A stretch of DNA of 59,294 nt from Agathobacter sp. (GTDB taxonomy: Bacteria > Bacillota > Clostridia > Lachnospirales > Lachnospiraceae): contig JAFLRQ010000001.1 in assembly GCA_022511395.1 (NCBI GenBank), forward strand, positions 10,291-69,584. Direction: 5' to 3'. Below the pieces are notes generated by a model. It saw nothing but the letters and a program-made list of their open reading frames with translations, did not search any database and was not told the DNA's origin. The position numbers and the translations under genes were made by a program. This document shows, in pieces, positions 7,498 through 16,175 of this stretch; position 1 is the stretch's first letter, and each line of letters starts with the position of its first letter.

Positions 7498-8253
7498 TCA
7501 TGCCCCCCTGTACAGATCAATTACAAGGCGCACCTCTCCGAGGCCCAAGCCGAGCTGCCGGGCAATTTCCACATCCGGAACCCCCTCGTCGCGCAGCGCA
7601 AGGATACTCTCGTTGTGGTTCGCCCGCTCTTCGCGCTCATCACTCCACTCCCGTTGCTCCCGCAGCGCCCTCATCTCCTGCGGCTCCCGCTTCTCATGCG
7701 GCTCTTCCGCATCCTCAAAGAGATCCTCAGACTCACTCCCGGACGCACCGAACTCCTCCGGCTCAACCAGCGGCGGTAATTTCCGATGCAGACTGCTCTC
7801 AAGCTCCCTCGCGGCCTCCGCCACGCTGTATAGCATGTCATTCCCCGAGCTCTTCACCTGCTTGGAGAAATCGCGGAGCTGATCTGCGAACTGCGTCAGT
7901 TCCACATGCTTGTCATTGAGCATATTGTAGAGGAAAATGATCTCGCTGTGTGTCTTGTTCATGGACTCGATCACTGTGTCGGAATACTCGTTGATCGCCA
8001 TAATCTTCTCGTTCGTCACCTTCTCTAGGGCGCGCTTTGTGACATCCGCCACCTCGCCGACCGCCTCCGTGAGCGAGTCGTCAATGACAGACTCCGCCTC
8101 CTTCAGCTGGCGCTCCACAATTACCTTCATTTCCTTTTCACTGAGGCTGGTAAGCCGCTCAAGATCCTTGTGCGTAAGCTTTTCCTCAACAAAAAAACTG
8201 ACCAGGATAAAAGCGACGCCTATCAGGATCAGTATCATTTCCAATGCTGTCAT
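7498..8253 (-). CDS. DUF6115-like membrane-anchored coiled-coil protein
   Basis: A 251-residue protein. It has an N-terminal membrane segment (about residues 2-20), a long predicted coiled coil (about 25-160, rich in Glu, Lys and Leu heptads), an acidic Pro/Glu linker, and a C-terminal region that looks like a helix-turn-helix (ILALRDEGVPDVEIARQLG, about residues 217-235). I chose the ATG at 8253, which has a GAGGA site just upstream; an in-frame TTG lies four codons earlier. This architecture resembles the DUF6115 proteins seen near the end of Lachnospiraceae flagellar operons. The DNA-binding-like tail on a membrane coiled coil is curious. Function unknown. Confidence 0.7.
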   Translation of the reverse strand: MTALEMILILIGVAFILVSFFVEEKLTHKDLERLTSLSEKEMKVIVERQLKEAESVIDDSLTEAVGEVADVTKRALEKVTNEKIMAINEYSDTVIESMNKTHSEIIFLYNMLNDKHVELTQFADQLRDFSKQVKSSGNDMLYSVAEAARELESSLHRKLPPLVEPEEFGASGSESEDLFEDAEEPHEKREPQEMRALREQREWSDEREERANHNESILALRDEGVPDVEIARQLGLGLGEVRLVIDLYRGA

Positions 8254-8261
8254 GCCGTTCC

Positions 8262-8585
8262 TCAAACTTTGATATCAAAACCGGAACTGCCCTGCTTTTT
8301 GATCACACGGTCTCCTCCTGCGGGCTGTCCGTCCTTTTTGTCCTTTTTACGGCGCCCCCCGGCAGAATACTTTCCCTTGCCCTCATCCCTTGCGTCCGCG
8401 TCATTTTTCATCTTTTCGCTGTTCTCGGGATTTAATACCTGATGCGACAGAGCCTCCTCCCGCGACTTCACCTGCACCTGTATGTTCTGCTGGTCAATCT
8501 GCGGTTTGGTGTCCTCCTGATGTTTGATCAGATTCATGTCTGCACTGCGCGGTATCATTACATTGTTGATTGGGGTTATCGCCAT
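8262..8585 (-). CDS. Small hydrophilic protein of the flagellar locus, function unknown
   Basis: A 107-residue protein beginning MAITPINNVMIPRSADMNLIKHQED. The first ~50 residues contain a hydrophobic-polar segment (IQVQVKSREEAL). The remainder is Lys/Gly/Asp-rich and probably disordered, ending SGFDIKV. There is no membrane segment or known motif. The ATG at 8585 has AGGAG eight bases upstream, and an upstream in-frame GTG is less well placed. It lies between fliA and the DUF6115-like gene, with a gap of 8 bases to the latter. Similar short genes occur next to sigma-28 in related motile clostridia. It could be an export or regulatory accessory, but that is speculation. Confidence 0.65.
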   Translation of the reverse strand: MAITPINNVMIPRSADMNLIKHQEDTKPQIDQQNIQVQVKSREEALSHQVLNPENSEKMKNDADARDEGKGKYSAGGRRKKDKKDGQPAGGDRVIKKQGSSGFDIKV

Positions 8586-8641
8586 ACGTCCACTCCTCAC
8601 CTCATAAAAATATGGCCAAAGCCGTTTCTGTCAGATCGGCC

Positions 8642-9406
8642 TTAGTCTACCAATATATCCATGTACGGTCCCATTTTTTTGCGCATTTTCACAAGCGCCT
8701 TGGTGTGAAGCTGCGACACGCGCGATTCCGACACCTCCAGGAGCCTGCTGATCTCCTTTAACGTCAAATCCTCGTAATAGTAGAGCTCGACCACCCTGCG
8801 CTCCTTTTCGGTCAAAAGCTCCAGCGAGGCGACAAGCATCTCCTTGAGCTCCTCCTCCTCCACAACCGCCTCCGGCTGTGAAAAACGTGACTGGCTGACA
8901 CTGTCAACCACCGGCTCGGAACCGTTCTCCTCGAACTCGTTTAAAGAGACAACATTTGTCACCTGCATCTGAGCCTGCCAGCTGGTCAGCTCATCCTCCG
9001 AGAGCCCGAGCTCCGCCGCCAGTTCGTCATCCGTCGCCGCGCGTCCGGTACGCATCTCAATCTCCCGGATCGCCTCATCCATCCTGCGCTGGCGCTGGCG
9101 CACCGTCCTTGGAATCCAGTCCATCTTGCGGATCTGGTCCAAGATCGCTCCTCGGATCCGCAGGCTTGCGTATGTTTCAAACTTGACATTTTTCTCGAGA
9201 TCAAATTTGTCAATTGCGTCAATCAGTCCGAAAATTCCGTAGCTCACCAAATCCTCGTACTCAACATTGTGTCCGAGGTACATGCTCAGCCTTCCGGCAA
9301 CAATTTTTACCAACTGGGAATATTCAATTATCAGCTGTTCACGCAGCTCCTTGGACGGCTTTTTGCAGTACTCGTCCCAGAGCTTTTCCTTGTCGACTGT
9401 CTTCAT
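8642..9406 (-). CDS. fliA: RNA polymerase sigma factor for flagellar genes (sigma-28, FliA/SigD)
   Basis: Directs RNA polymerase to late flagellar, motility and chemotaxis promoters. The 254-residue protein has sigma region 2 (about residues 20-90, with YEDLVSYGIFGLIDAIDKFD and the -10 recognition stretch FETYASLRIRGAILDQIR), the WIPRTVRQR signature of FliA/WhiG-type factors, region 3, and region 4 with the helix-turn-helix LKEISRLLEVSESRVSQLH (near 215-235). It lies at the distal end of the che genes, as sigD does in B. subtilis. Distance from the operon promoter may therefore affect its level. Its anti-sigma factor FlgM is not in this window. Confidence 0.95.
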   Translation of the reverse strand: MKTVDKEKLWDEYCKKPSKELREQLIIEYSQLVKIVAGRLSMYLGHNVEYEDLVSYGIFGLIDAIDKFDLEKNVKFETYASLRIRGAILDQIRKMDWIPRTVRQRQRRMDEAIREIEMRTGRAATDDELAAELGLSEDELTSWQAQMQVTNVVSLNEFEENGSEPVVDSVSQSRFSQPEAVVEEEELKEMLVASLELLTEKERRVVELYYYEDLTLKEISRLLEVSESRVSQLHTKALVKMRKKMGPYMDILVD

Positions 9407-9423
9407 TCACCCTGCCTTTTCGG

Positions 9424-9738
9424 TTATGCGTCGCCTGCGTCAATGTTTTCCAGTTCTTCCTCAGTCTCTGTCTCCGACTGCGCGTCTCCCTCTTCAAGCT
9501 CTGCGTCCGCATCGCCCTCCCCGGGCGTTCCCTCCTCTTCTCCGGGCTGCTCCTCCATCTCCTTGAAGTTGGCATCCACGATCCACTGCACCAGAGTGCC
9601 GAGCACGTAAAAGATGATCAGCACAAGCAAAAGCCTGACCGTGAAGGCCAGCGGTGACAGGCGCTTGGCAAAAGCCAGAACACAGTTGATCGCGCCCGCC
9701 AATAGCATAATCAGCGCCGGAAGCCATTTTGTTTTCAT
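9424..9738 (-). CDS. Small two-helix membrane protein with acidic tail, function unknown
   Basis: A 104-residue protein. It has two membrane segments (about 4-24 and 32-53) and then a very acidic tail (about 58-104, mostly Glu, Asp, Gly and Thr). It lies between cheD and fliA with gaps of 15 and 17 bases, so it is clearly transcribed with them. I recognise no family. The architecture, two helices plus a polyanionic cytosolic or external tail, resembles the other uncharacterised membrane genes at the tail of this locus. It could be a passenger or a motor or export accessory. No function can be assigned. Confidence 0.65.
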   Translation of the reverse strand: MKTKWLPALIMLLAGAINCVLAFAKRLSPLAFTVRLLLVLIIFYVLGTLVQWIVDANFKEMEEQPGEEEGTPGEGDADAELEEGDAQSETETEEELENIDAGDA

Positions 9739-9753
9739 AACTCCTATGCTCCT

Positions 9754-10239
9754 CTATATTACTTTGGAGAATTTTCCGACTGCCTTAATAAGATATTCCC
9801 CGTTTTCACAATTTAACTCCACCGTGCGCCCGTAGTTGAGCCCGGTGTCCTCCGCGATCAAAGGAATCCTGAGTTCCTTTAGGATCTCCTTTGCCGCCTC
9901 CGCGTTGCTCTTCCCAACATTGCCCAGCGCGGTGTTTGCGGATATTTCAAACATGCAGGCGCCCCCGGCGATCTTCGCCACAAGACGTCTCTGCTCGGCA
10001 CCGGACTGAAGCACCTGTCGAAGCAGCTCACGAATCCCGGTGTCTGCAAATTTTGCAATGTTGGAATGGTTTTTTATTTTTGTACTGTCGGGCAGCATAT
10101 AGTGGACCAATCCGCCAATCTTTGTCTGAGGATCATAGAACGTCAATCCGATACAGGAACCAAGCCCCAGCGTCGTCAATACATCCGTTGAACGCCCAAC
10201 TTTCAGATCCGCCATTCCTACCTTGATCAAGTTTCCCAC
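9754..10239 (-). CDS. cheD: Chemoreceptor glutamine deamidase CheD
   Basis: Deamidates Gln residues on methyl-accepting chemoreceptors and, in the B. subtilis-type pathway, binds CheC to stimulate its phosphatase activity. The 161-residue protein carries the active-site Cys in LGLGSCIGL (about residues 26-34) and the His in GGLVHYMLPDS (about 43-53), the expected catalytic pair. The annotated start is a GTG with AGGAG 11 bases upstream. A TTG three codons in (giving MIKVGMADLKV) fits the family equally well. It is directly downstream of cheC by 14 bases, and the two proteins form a known feedback pair. Confidence 0.93.
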   Translation of the reverse strand: MGNLIKVGMADLKVGRSTDVLTTLGLGSCIGLTFYDPQTKIGGLVHYMLPDSTKIKNHSNIAKFADTGIRELLRQVLQSGAEQRRLVAKIAGGACMFEISANTALGNVGKSNAEAAKEILKELRIPLIAEDTGLNYGRTVELNCENGEYLIKAVGKFSKVI

Positions 10240-10253
10240 TTTCCGTTCATCTC

Positions 10254-10874
10254 CTAAATGTGAATTCCGAGGGAGGAAAGTATTATTTCGTAGGAATCCT
10301 CCTCCGGCATAAGAATAAAATAGCCGTCAATGGAAACATCATCTCCGAACTCCGTCTGGATCATGAGGGCATTGTTGCCGAACTGGCCGAACTGAATCGC
10401 AGGCACGGACAAAATTGCTCCCGCCATATCAATCGCAACATGCGGGATGGACGGAGCAATCTTCAGATTCGTCATCCCTGACAGGGCGGTCAGATAAGAG
10501 GCGGTAATAATATTGCCGATCTCCTTGATTGCAGACATATCCATCTCCGTGAAGTCGTCCCTGCATTCCGGATCACGCCCCATAAGCTTGTTCACCAGAT
10601 AGTGCGCGGAATCCATTCTCATCAAAAACATCATACTGCCCGTGATGTCCATGGTCACCTCGAGAAAAACCCCGACAATGACCTCCTCCTCCGGGCATAT
10701 GGCCGAGCTCAGCTGGGATGCCTCCATCAATTGAACCTTGGGAACATTCATCTGAATGGTCTGATTGAGCATACCGGCGAGGGCGGTCGTTGCATTTCCC
10801 GCCCCGATATTGCCAATCTCCCGGAGAATATCCAAATACATTTCATTTACATTGTCCAGGGAAAATTCACCCAT
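10254..10874 (-). CDS. cheC: CheY-P phosphatase CheC
   Basis: Cytosolic phosphatase that removes phosphate from CheY-P and takes part in adaptation together with CheD. The 206-residue protein has the two pseudo-symmetric active sites of the family. The first reads DILREIGNIGAGNA (about residues 13-26) and the second SAIKEIGNI (about 108-116). Each keeps the key Glu and Asn and is followed by the expected Pro. Both sites look competent. It lies between cheW and cheD. Since FliY in this locus also keeps such sites, the cell probably has at least two CheY-P phosphatases. Confidence 0.94.
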   Translation of the reverse strand: MGEFSLDNVNEMYLDILREIGNIGAGNATTALAGMLNQTIQMNVPKVQLMEASQLSSAICPEEEVIVGVFLEVTMDITGSMMFLMRMDSAHYLVNKLMGRDPECRDDFTEMDMSAIKEIGNIITASYLTALSGMTNLKIAPSIPHVAIDMAGAILSVPAIQFGQFGNNALMIQTEFGDDVSIDGYFILMPEEDSYEIILSSLGIHI

Positions 10875-10910
10875 AATCCACCTCGCATTCCGCGCAAAAA
10901 TCTTCTTAAA

Positions 10911-11381
10911 CTAGACATTGTCCTTCTCATCAATGATCGCATTGATCTCCAAAAGTGAAATCAACTGCTCTCCGCTCTTGCCGATTCCATTGATAAAATT
11001 ATCCCTCGCATGACCGGACTGCACATTGTTCGGCTCGATCTGGTCGGTGGAGAGCGTGACCACCTCGCTGACCGCGTCCACAATTACGCCCAGCATACCT
11101 CTGTCCTCAATCTTTAAGATGATGATTCTTGAAGTGTTCGTGATCTCATCCTTCTCGAGTCCCATCTTGATGCGGATACTCATGACCGGAACAACCTCGC
11201 CGCGCAGGTTGATAATCCCCGGGAAATAGACCTGTGCCTTCGGCACCCGCGTAATCTTCTGCATGCGCACAATGTTGTCAATATAGCTGATATCAATGCC
11301 GTATTTCTCACTGCCGATCTGTACGACTATGTACTGCTTTGTCTGTTTGTCCACAGTTGTGTCTATCATTAAATCTGACAT
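10911..11381 (-). CDS. cheW: Chemotaxis coupling protein CheW
   Basis: Scaffold that links CheA to chemoreceptors. The 156-residue protein is a single CheW domain (about 14-150). It contains VQIGSEKYGIDISYIDNI, the strand region VPKAQVYFPGIINLRGEVVPV (about 47-67) that contacts CheA and receptors, and DAVSEVVTLS. Length and order are normal. It sits 13 bases after the cheA stop and is followed by cheC, as in B. subtilis. Confidence 0.96.
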   Translation of the reverse strand: MSDLMIDTTVDKQTKQYIVVQIGSEKYGIDISYIDNIVRMQKITRVPKAQVYFPGIINLRGEVVPVMSIRIKMGLEKDEITNTSRIIILKIEDRGMLGVIVDAVSEVVTLSTDQIEPNNVQSGHARDNFINGIGKSGEQLISLLEINAIIDEKDNV

Positions 11382-11394
11382 TTTCTTCCCCCCA

Positions 11395-13482
11395 TTACAT
11401 CAGCGTGTTTGCGTCTAAAATCAATGCCACTTCGCCGTCTCCGAGTATCGTCGCGCCGCTGATCAGCTTGTTGCCGTTGATATATTTGCCAAGCGACTTG
11501 ATAACGATTTCCTGCTGGCCGATCAGATTGTCCACCACGAGACCCACCTGACTGTCACCGCGCTTTACAATAACTACAGTGAGATTCTCCGGCTCCACCT
11601 CCATCGGTTCAATGTCGAGCACCTTATCCAGACGGACGAGGGGGATGACGCTGCCGCGGAGATGCATGACTTCCTTGGCCTGCACATACTTGATCTCCGT
11701 TACCGGAATATTCTCAATGTTGGAGATCGATCCGAGCGCAATCGCATATTTCTCATCGCGAATCTCAACCATCAGGGCCTGAATGATCGCAAGCGTCAGC
11801 GGAAGGCGAACCGAGAAGGTCGTTCCTTCGCCGATGGATGTCTTGACATCCACATCACCGCCCAGCTGCTCGATTCCGGACTTCACCACATCCAGTCCGA
11901 CGCCTCGGCCGGAAATGTCCGTGATCTTCTTCGCCATGGAAAAGCTCGGGAGGAACAGGAGGTTAATAATCTCCTTCTGGGTCATCGACTCCGCCTGCTC
12001 TTCCGTGATGGTTCCGCGCTCAATGGCCTTGTTCTTGACCGCTTCCACGTCAATTCCGTTACCGTCATCGCCAACCTGGATAATGACGTTATTTCCTTCC
12101 TGATAAGCATTCAGGAAAATATTTCCTACCTCCGGCTTTCCTCTCTTGATACGCAGTGCCGTATCCTCGAGACCGTGGTCCGCAGAGTTTCTCAGCAGGT
12201 GCTGCAGCGGATCTCCGATCTGGTCAACCACCGTGCGGTCAAGCTCGGTGTCCTCACCGGTCATCACCAGCTCCATCTTTTTGTTCAGCGTTCTCGACAG
12301 ATCGCGGATCATGCGCGGGAACTTATTGACCACGCTCTCAATCGGAACCATTCGAACCTTCATTACGGATTCGTGAAGGTTCGTCGTAATCCGCTCCAGA
12401 TACTCAATCTGCTCATGGAAGCTCTGGCTGGAATTGCCGCCCTCCGACGAGCTGATCGAAACAAGGCTGTTCTTTGCGATAATCAGCTCGGACACTTGGT
12501 TCATCAGCGCGTCGAGCTTTTCGATATCCACGCGGACCGTGCGGTTTGTCGCCGGTTTTCCCACTGCCTTTTTCGCCTGTGCCTGCGAATCCTCCTTCTT
12601 CGCCGGAGCCGCGGCCTTCTTCTCCACCGGAGCGGGCTTCGTCTCTTCCTCCGCCTCCTTCTCCTCCTCAACGCGCTCCGAAAAGTCATTCAGCTCCTCG
12701 GCAAAGACCGCATCGATCTCAGAGACATTCTCCGCCGCCTTTTTGACAACATCCAGACTTTCTGCAGAAGCCAGATAGAAACTGAAGGTCAGATCAAATT
12801 TCTCATCTTCAATATCCTGTGAGCTCGGCTGGTAGACCACAATCTGGCCGAACTCTTCCACCGCCCGAAACACAAGGAACGCACGCGCCGCTTTCAACAG
12901 GCACTCGGACTGAATCCGAACTGTCATTCCGTATATGTGCTGTCCGGCCTCCTTGAGCTCATTAATCTTCTTGCGGTCCGCATCATCCAGCTCAATCTCC
13001 AGATACTGCTTGTCGGACTCTTTGACATTCGCTGAGGCAGCCGTCCCCTCCGATCCGGATTCGGCCGCCGCCGGAGTGTCATCCGCCGGCTTATTGTTTG
13101 CCCTCGCAATCGCATTGTTGAGCTCCTTGATAATCAGCTCGTTATCCTCTTTTCCCTCGTCGGAGCTCGCCTTGACATTGTCAAGGTAACCCTCGATCGC
13201 GTCCAGACACTTAAACAGCAGGTCAATCATGCTGCTGTCCACAGACAGCTTGTCGCTCCGAACCTCCTGGAACACATTCTCCATGTCATGGGTCAGATGC
13301 TGCATGCGCTTAAAGCCCATGGTACCTGCCATGCCCTTTAAGGAGTGCGCCGCCCGGAATACCTCATTGATCGTGTCCTTGTTGTCCGGCTCTTTTTCAA
13401 GTGTCATGATGCAGTCGCTGAGCGTCTGCAGATGTTCGGCACTCTCATCAATAAAGATCTCAAGATACTGGCTAATATCCAT
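11395..13482 (-). CDS. cheA: Chemotaxis histidine kinase CheA
   Basis: Receptor-coupled kinase that phosphorylates CheY and CheB. The 695-residue protein has all domains: an HPt domain with the phospho-accepting His46 in FRAAHSLKGMAG; a response-regulator-binding P2 domain (about 160-270) flanked by Ala/Glu/Lys-rich linkers; a dimerisation helix pair starting TVRVDIEKLDALMNQVSELI; an ATPase domain with HLLRNSADHGLE, GDDGNGID and DISGRGVGLDVV; and a C-terminal CheW-like domain. I chose the ATG at 13482 (MDISQYLEIF); the upstream in-frame extension reads through cheB and is not CheA-like. It follows cheB with a 2-base gap. Confidence 0.97.
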   Translation of the reverse strand: MDISQYLEIFIDESAEHLQTLSDCIMTLEKEPDNKDTINEVFRAAHSLKGMAGTMGFKRMQHLTHDMENVFQEVRSDKLSVDSSMIDLLFKCLDAIEGYLDNVKASSDEGKEDNELIIKELNNAIARANNKPADDTPAAAESGSEGTAASANVKESDKQYLEIELDDADRKKINELKEAGQHIYGMTVRIQSECLLKAARAFLVFRAVEEFGQIVVYQPSSQDIEDEKFDLTFSFYLASAESLDVVKKAAENVSEIDAVFAEELNDFSERVEEEKEAEEETKPAPVEKKAAAPAKKEDSQAQAKKAVGKPATNRTVRVDIEKLDALMNQVSELIIAKNSLVSISSSEGGNSSQSFHEQIEYLERITTNLHESVMKVRMVPIESVVNKFPRMIRDLSRTLNKKMELVMTGEDTELDRTVVDQIGDPLQHLLRNSADHGLEDTALRIKRGKPEVGNIFLNAYQEGNNVIIQVGDDGNGIDVEAVKNKAIERGTITEEQAESMTQKEIINLLFLPSFSMAKKITDISGRGVGLDVVKSGIEQLGGDVDVKTSIGEGTTFSVRLPLTLAIIQALMVEIRDEKYAIALGSISNIENIPVTEIKYVQAKEVMHLRGSVIPLVRLDKVLDIEPMEVEPENLTVVIVKRGDSQVGLVVDNLIGQQEIVIKSLGKYINGNKLISGATILGDGEVALILDANTLM

Positions 13483-13484
13483 AA

Positions 13485-14537
13485 CTACATTACCCCCACA
13501 TTCTTTGTGATTGTTTTTGCAACCTCGTTCAGAGGAACAACTTCGTTGACAAGACCTGCTTCCGCAATTGCCTTCGGCATCCCGTACACAACACAGGTTT
13601 CCGCATTCTGTGCGATCACATGAATCCGTTTGCGGCGAGAGAGGGAGAGAATCCCGCTGGTGCCGTCCGCTCCCATCCCGGTGAGCACCACGCACACAAT
13701 CTCGTCGTACTTCGATTCCATAAGCGAATCGTACATAATGTTGGCACAGGGCTTTAACCCGCCGATTGCAGGGCTGTCGTTCAGCACGATCCGGTGCGTG
13801 CCGTCCGAATTACTTGCAACCTCTAGGTGTTTTCCGCCGGGAGCGATGTACACATGCCCCTTTTTGAGCACCTCCTGGTCCTCGGCCTCCGAGACCGCAA
13901 TCTCACTGAGCTCATTTAACCGGTTTGCCAGGGATTTGGTAAAACCGACCGGCATGTGCTGAACCAGCACCATGGGCGCGTCCAGCTTTTTCGGAAGAAG
14001 CGGAATCACCGACTGCAGCGCTTTCGGTCCTCCCGTGGAGCACGCCAGCGCAACCAGCTTGTTTTTTCCGGCTCCGGCCCGTACCGGGCGGGATTCGGTT
14101 TCCTTTGCCTCACTCCTCGGCGCCCTCACGTAGTTTTTGGAGTAGAGAACCGCATTGAGCACTGAGAGGAGCTTTCTTCTGAATTCTCCGCCCTTTGTCT
14201 CAATGATGTTGCCCGGTTTTGTCAGAAAATCAACTGCGCCGAGCTCCATTGCGCGGATTGTGGTCTCTGCGTTTTCCGTGGTGTTCGTGCTCACCACAAC
14301 CGCGGTCACCTTGATCCCGTCCTTTTTCAGTTTTTCAAGTAATTGCAGACCATCCATTCGAGGCATATTGACATCCAAAATAACGGCATCATAGCGCTTT
14401 TGTTTCAGCACCTCATACGCTTCCAATCCATCTCTGCAGGAATCGATTGCCTGGAAGTTGTTATCCGAGTTGATTATATCACAGAGCACCCTTCTCACGA
14501 GTGCAGAGTCATCGATAACCAAAATGTTTTTTTTCAT
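13485..14537 (-). CDS. cheB: Chemoreceptor methylesterase/deamidase CheB
   Basis: Removes methyl groups from receptors when phosphorylated by CheA. The 350-residue protein has a receiver domain with acidic residues D9 and D10 and the phospho-acceptor Asp55 in VILDVNMPRMDG. After a linker comes the methylesterase domain with the triad signatures ACSTGGP (Ser), QHMPVGF (His) and GMGADG (Asp). I chose the ATG at 14537 (MKKNILVIDDS). The partner methyltransferase CheR is not in this window and must be encoded elsewhere. Placement between the flhG/PilZ genes and cheA matches the B. subtilis fla/che order, apart from the inserted PilZ gene. Confidence 0.96.
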   Translation of the reverse strand: MKKNILVIDDSALVRRVLCDIINSDNNFQAIDSCRDGLEAYEVLKQKRYDAVILDVNMPRMDGLQLLEKLKKDGIKVTAVVVSTNTTENAETTIRAMELGAVDFLTKPGNIIETKGGEFRRKLLSVLNAVLYSKNYVRAPRSEAKETESRPVRAGAGKNKLVALACSTGGPKALQSVIPLLPKKLDAPMVLVQHMPVGFTKSLANRLNELSEIAVSEAEDQEVLKKGHVYIAPGGKHLEVASNSDGTHRIVLNDSPAIGGLKPCANIMYDSLMESKYDEIVCVVLTGMGADGTSGILSLSRRKRIHVIAQNAETCVVYGMPKAIAEAGLVNEVVPLNEVAKTITKNVGVM

Positions 14538-14541
14538 AAAA

Positions 14542-15288
14542 TCATTCCCCATTTTCCTTTTGACGTATTCTGCGCTCTTCCTCGAATACAAACCGAACAA
14601 TTTTCTCCCTGTCCCGGAGATCCTTGTACAGGAATTTGCCGCGGCAGCTGAACTGTCCCTGCATGGAGGCATGCGGCACGCAGTCTACAATCTGTGAGAC
14701 CAGATACAGAGTCTCCTTCATCCAAGCCCGCTCCAAGCGAAGCGTAATCATCAGGTAAGTGTCCCTCTCCAACTTCCTCTCTGAGTGAAAACGGATGCCG
14801 CCGCCGCTGATGTCCTGAATTGTGCCGGCCCCAAGCTCATAGCTGACCTCTCCGTTCGCAATCTCTTCCAACAGATGATCCGTCGTCGGCAGCTCGGCAA
14901 CCTTCTTGGGGATCAAATAGAACGTGATCTGCGACATGTACTCAATGCGGAAATACTCCCTCCGCTGGTATTTCCGGAGTTCGGATTTTAAGACCACGTT
15001 GAGAAAGTAAAACTGTCCCTCCTTCGAGCGCCCTTTCACAGTCGCTGTGCAGCGGTACATTCCGCCGATGCCGAAAAAGGTCATATCGCAGTCCGCCCCC
15101 GTCGGAAAAAGGACCATCCTCTGTCCCTGCATGGGCATGGAGATAGAGAGCTCCTTATTCGAGATAATCTCCTCGACACTGCTGTAGCAGACGGCAGTGT
15201 TGCGCCCCATATCCTCCATCAGATTCTCATCCTGCTGCGACCGGATCTCGATTCGATTTCCCATTTTTATCACATCTGTAAGTACCAT
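14542..15288 (-). CDS. YcgR/YpfA-type PilZ protein (c-di-GMP-responsive flagellar brake)
   Basis: A 248-residue protein with an N-terminal YcgR-like beta domain (about 1-100) and a C-terminal PilZ domain. The c-di-GMP motifs are intact: the arginine cluster QRREYFR (about residues 98-104) and DISGGG (about 159-164). Proteins of this type bind c-di-GMP and slow or stop flagellar rotation by contacting MotA or the switch. It lies between flhG and cheB, with gaps of 11 and 4 bases, so second-messenger control of motility is built into the operon. The family assignment is secure; the brake function is inferred from relatives. Confidence 0.88.
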   Translation of the reverse strand: MVLTDVIKMGNRIEIRSQQDENLMEDMGRNTAVCYSSVEEIISNKELSISMPMQGQRMVLFPTGADCDMTFFGIGGMYRCTATVKGRSKEGQFYFLNVVLKSELRKYQRREYFRIEYMSQITFYLIPKKVAELPTTDHLLEEIANGEVSYELGAGTIQDISGGGIRFHSERKLERDTYLMITLRLERAWMKETLYLVSQIVDCVPHASMQGQFSCRGKFLYKDLRDREKIVRFVFEEERRIRQKENGE

Positions 15289-15299
15289 ATGCCACGCTC

Positions 15300-16175
15300 C
15301 TATTTGCGATTCAAAAATAAATCCGAAAAAATCTGCGCAATGCTCCGGCTCATGGGAACCTGCTCATGCGTTCCGTTTAAGAAATTTTCCGTGAGTATCT
15401 CAAAGGCTTTGGACGACTTGGCGCCCGGATCCGTCAAAGAGACTGTCTTCTGCTGGCGCACCGCCCTCTCCAGCGCCGAATCCTGCGGAATCATGCCAAG
15501 ATAGTTCAGCTCGCCGTGCAAAAACTGCGCCACGACGGAGTTGAGCTTGTCATACACCATCTTCCCCTCCTCCTTGGACAAAACCTTGTTGGAGACCACA
15601 TGGACAGTCGTTGAGTCCTGCGCGAAATTCGGGTTGCGGTACAGAGCCTTGAGCAGCGAATATGCGTCCGTCAGGGAGCTCGGGTCCGGCGTCGCAATCA
15701 AAAGAACATCCGGGCTTGCCAGTGCAAACGACAGCACCTGGTCGGAGACCCCCGCTCCTGTGTCAATAATTATGTAATCTGCCAGATCGTTGAGCTCGTC
15801 GATGGATTTCACAATATACGCGATCTGATCCCGGTAGAGATTGTTCATATCAATGATCCCGGACCCCCCTGAGATAAAGCCAATCTCCATAGGTCCCGGG
15901 GTAATAATCTCGCGGATGGACTTTCCGCGGTAAATAAGGTCTGAAAGATTATATTGCGGAATCGCGCCAAACATGACCTCAACATTGGCAAGCCCGAGAT
16001 CCGCATCAAATATGATGACCCTCTTGCCCGCCTTTCTCAGCTGGACGGCAAGATTCACAGACAGATTGGATTTACCGACTCCCCCCTTGCCGCTCAGGAC
16101 CGTCACAACCCTGGCTGTATTGTTATTCATGCCATGCTTTTTCACAGCATTGCGCAGTTGTTGTGCCTGATCCAT
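15300..16175 (-). CDS. flhG: Flagellar number regulator FlhG (MinD/ParA-type ATPase)
   Basis: ATPase that, together with FlhF, controls the number and position of flagella. The 291-residue protein starts with MDQAQQLRNAVKK, the short N-terminal helix that activates FlhF GTPase in relatives. It has a deviant Walker A GKGGVGKS (about residues 29-36), the FDADLGLANVEV switch, and DTGAGVS. A C-terminal amphipathic membrane-binding helix is expected near RSIAQIFSDLFLNRK. The ATG overlaps the flhF TAA by one base (TAATG), consistent with coupled translation of this functional pair. Confidence 0.94.
   Translation of the reverse strand: MDQAQQLRNAVKKHGMNNNTARVVTVLSGKGGVGKSNLSVNLAVQLRKAGKRVIIFDADLGLANVEVMFGAIPQYNLSDLIYRGKSIREIITPGPMEIGFISGGSGIIDMNNLYRDQIAYIVKSIDELNDLADYIIIDTGAGVSDQVLSFALASPDVLLIATPDPSSLTDAYSLLKALYRNPNFAQDSTTVHVVSNKVLSKEEGKMVYDKLNSVVAQFLHGELNYLGMIPQDSALERAVRQQKTVSLTDPGAKSSKAFEILTENFLNGTHEQVPMSRSIAQIFSDLFLNRK

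Noticed and set aside
11662-12822. Plus-strand open frame opposite cheA
   Set aside because: Composition typical of a shadow frame; cheA domains are complete on the minus strand.
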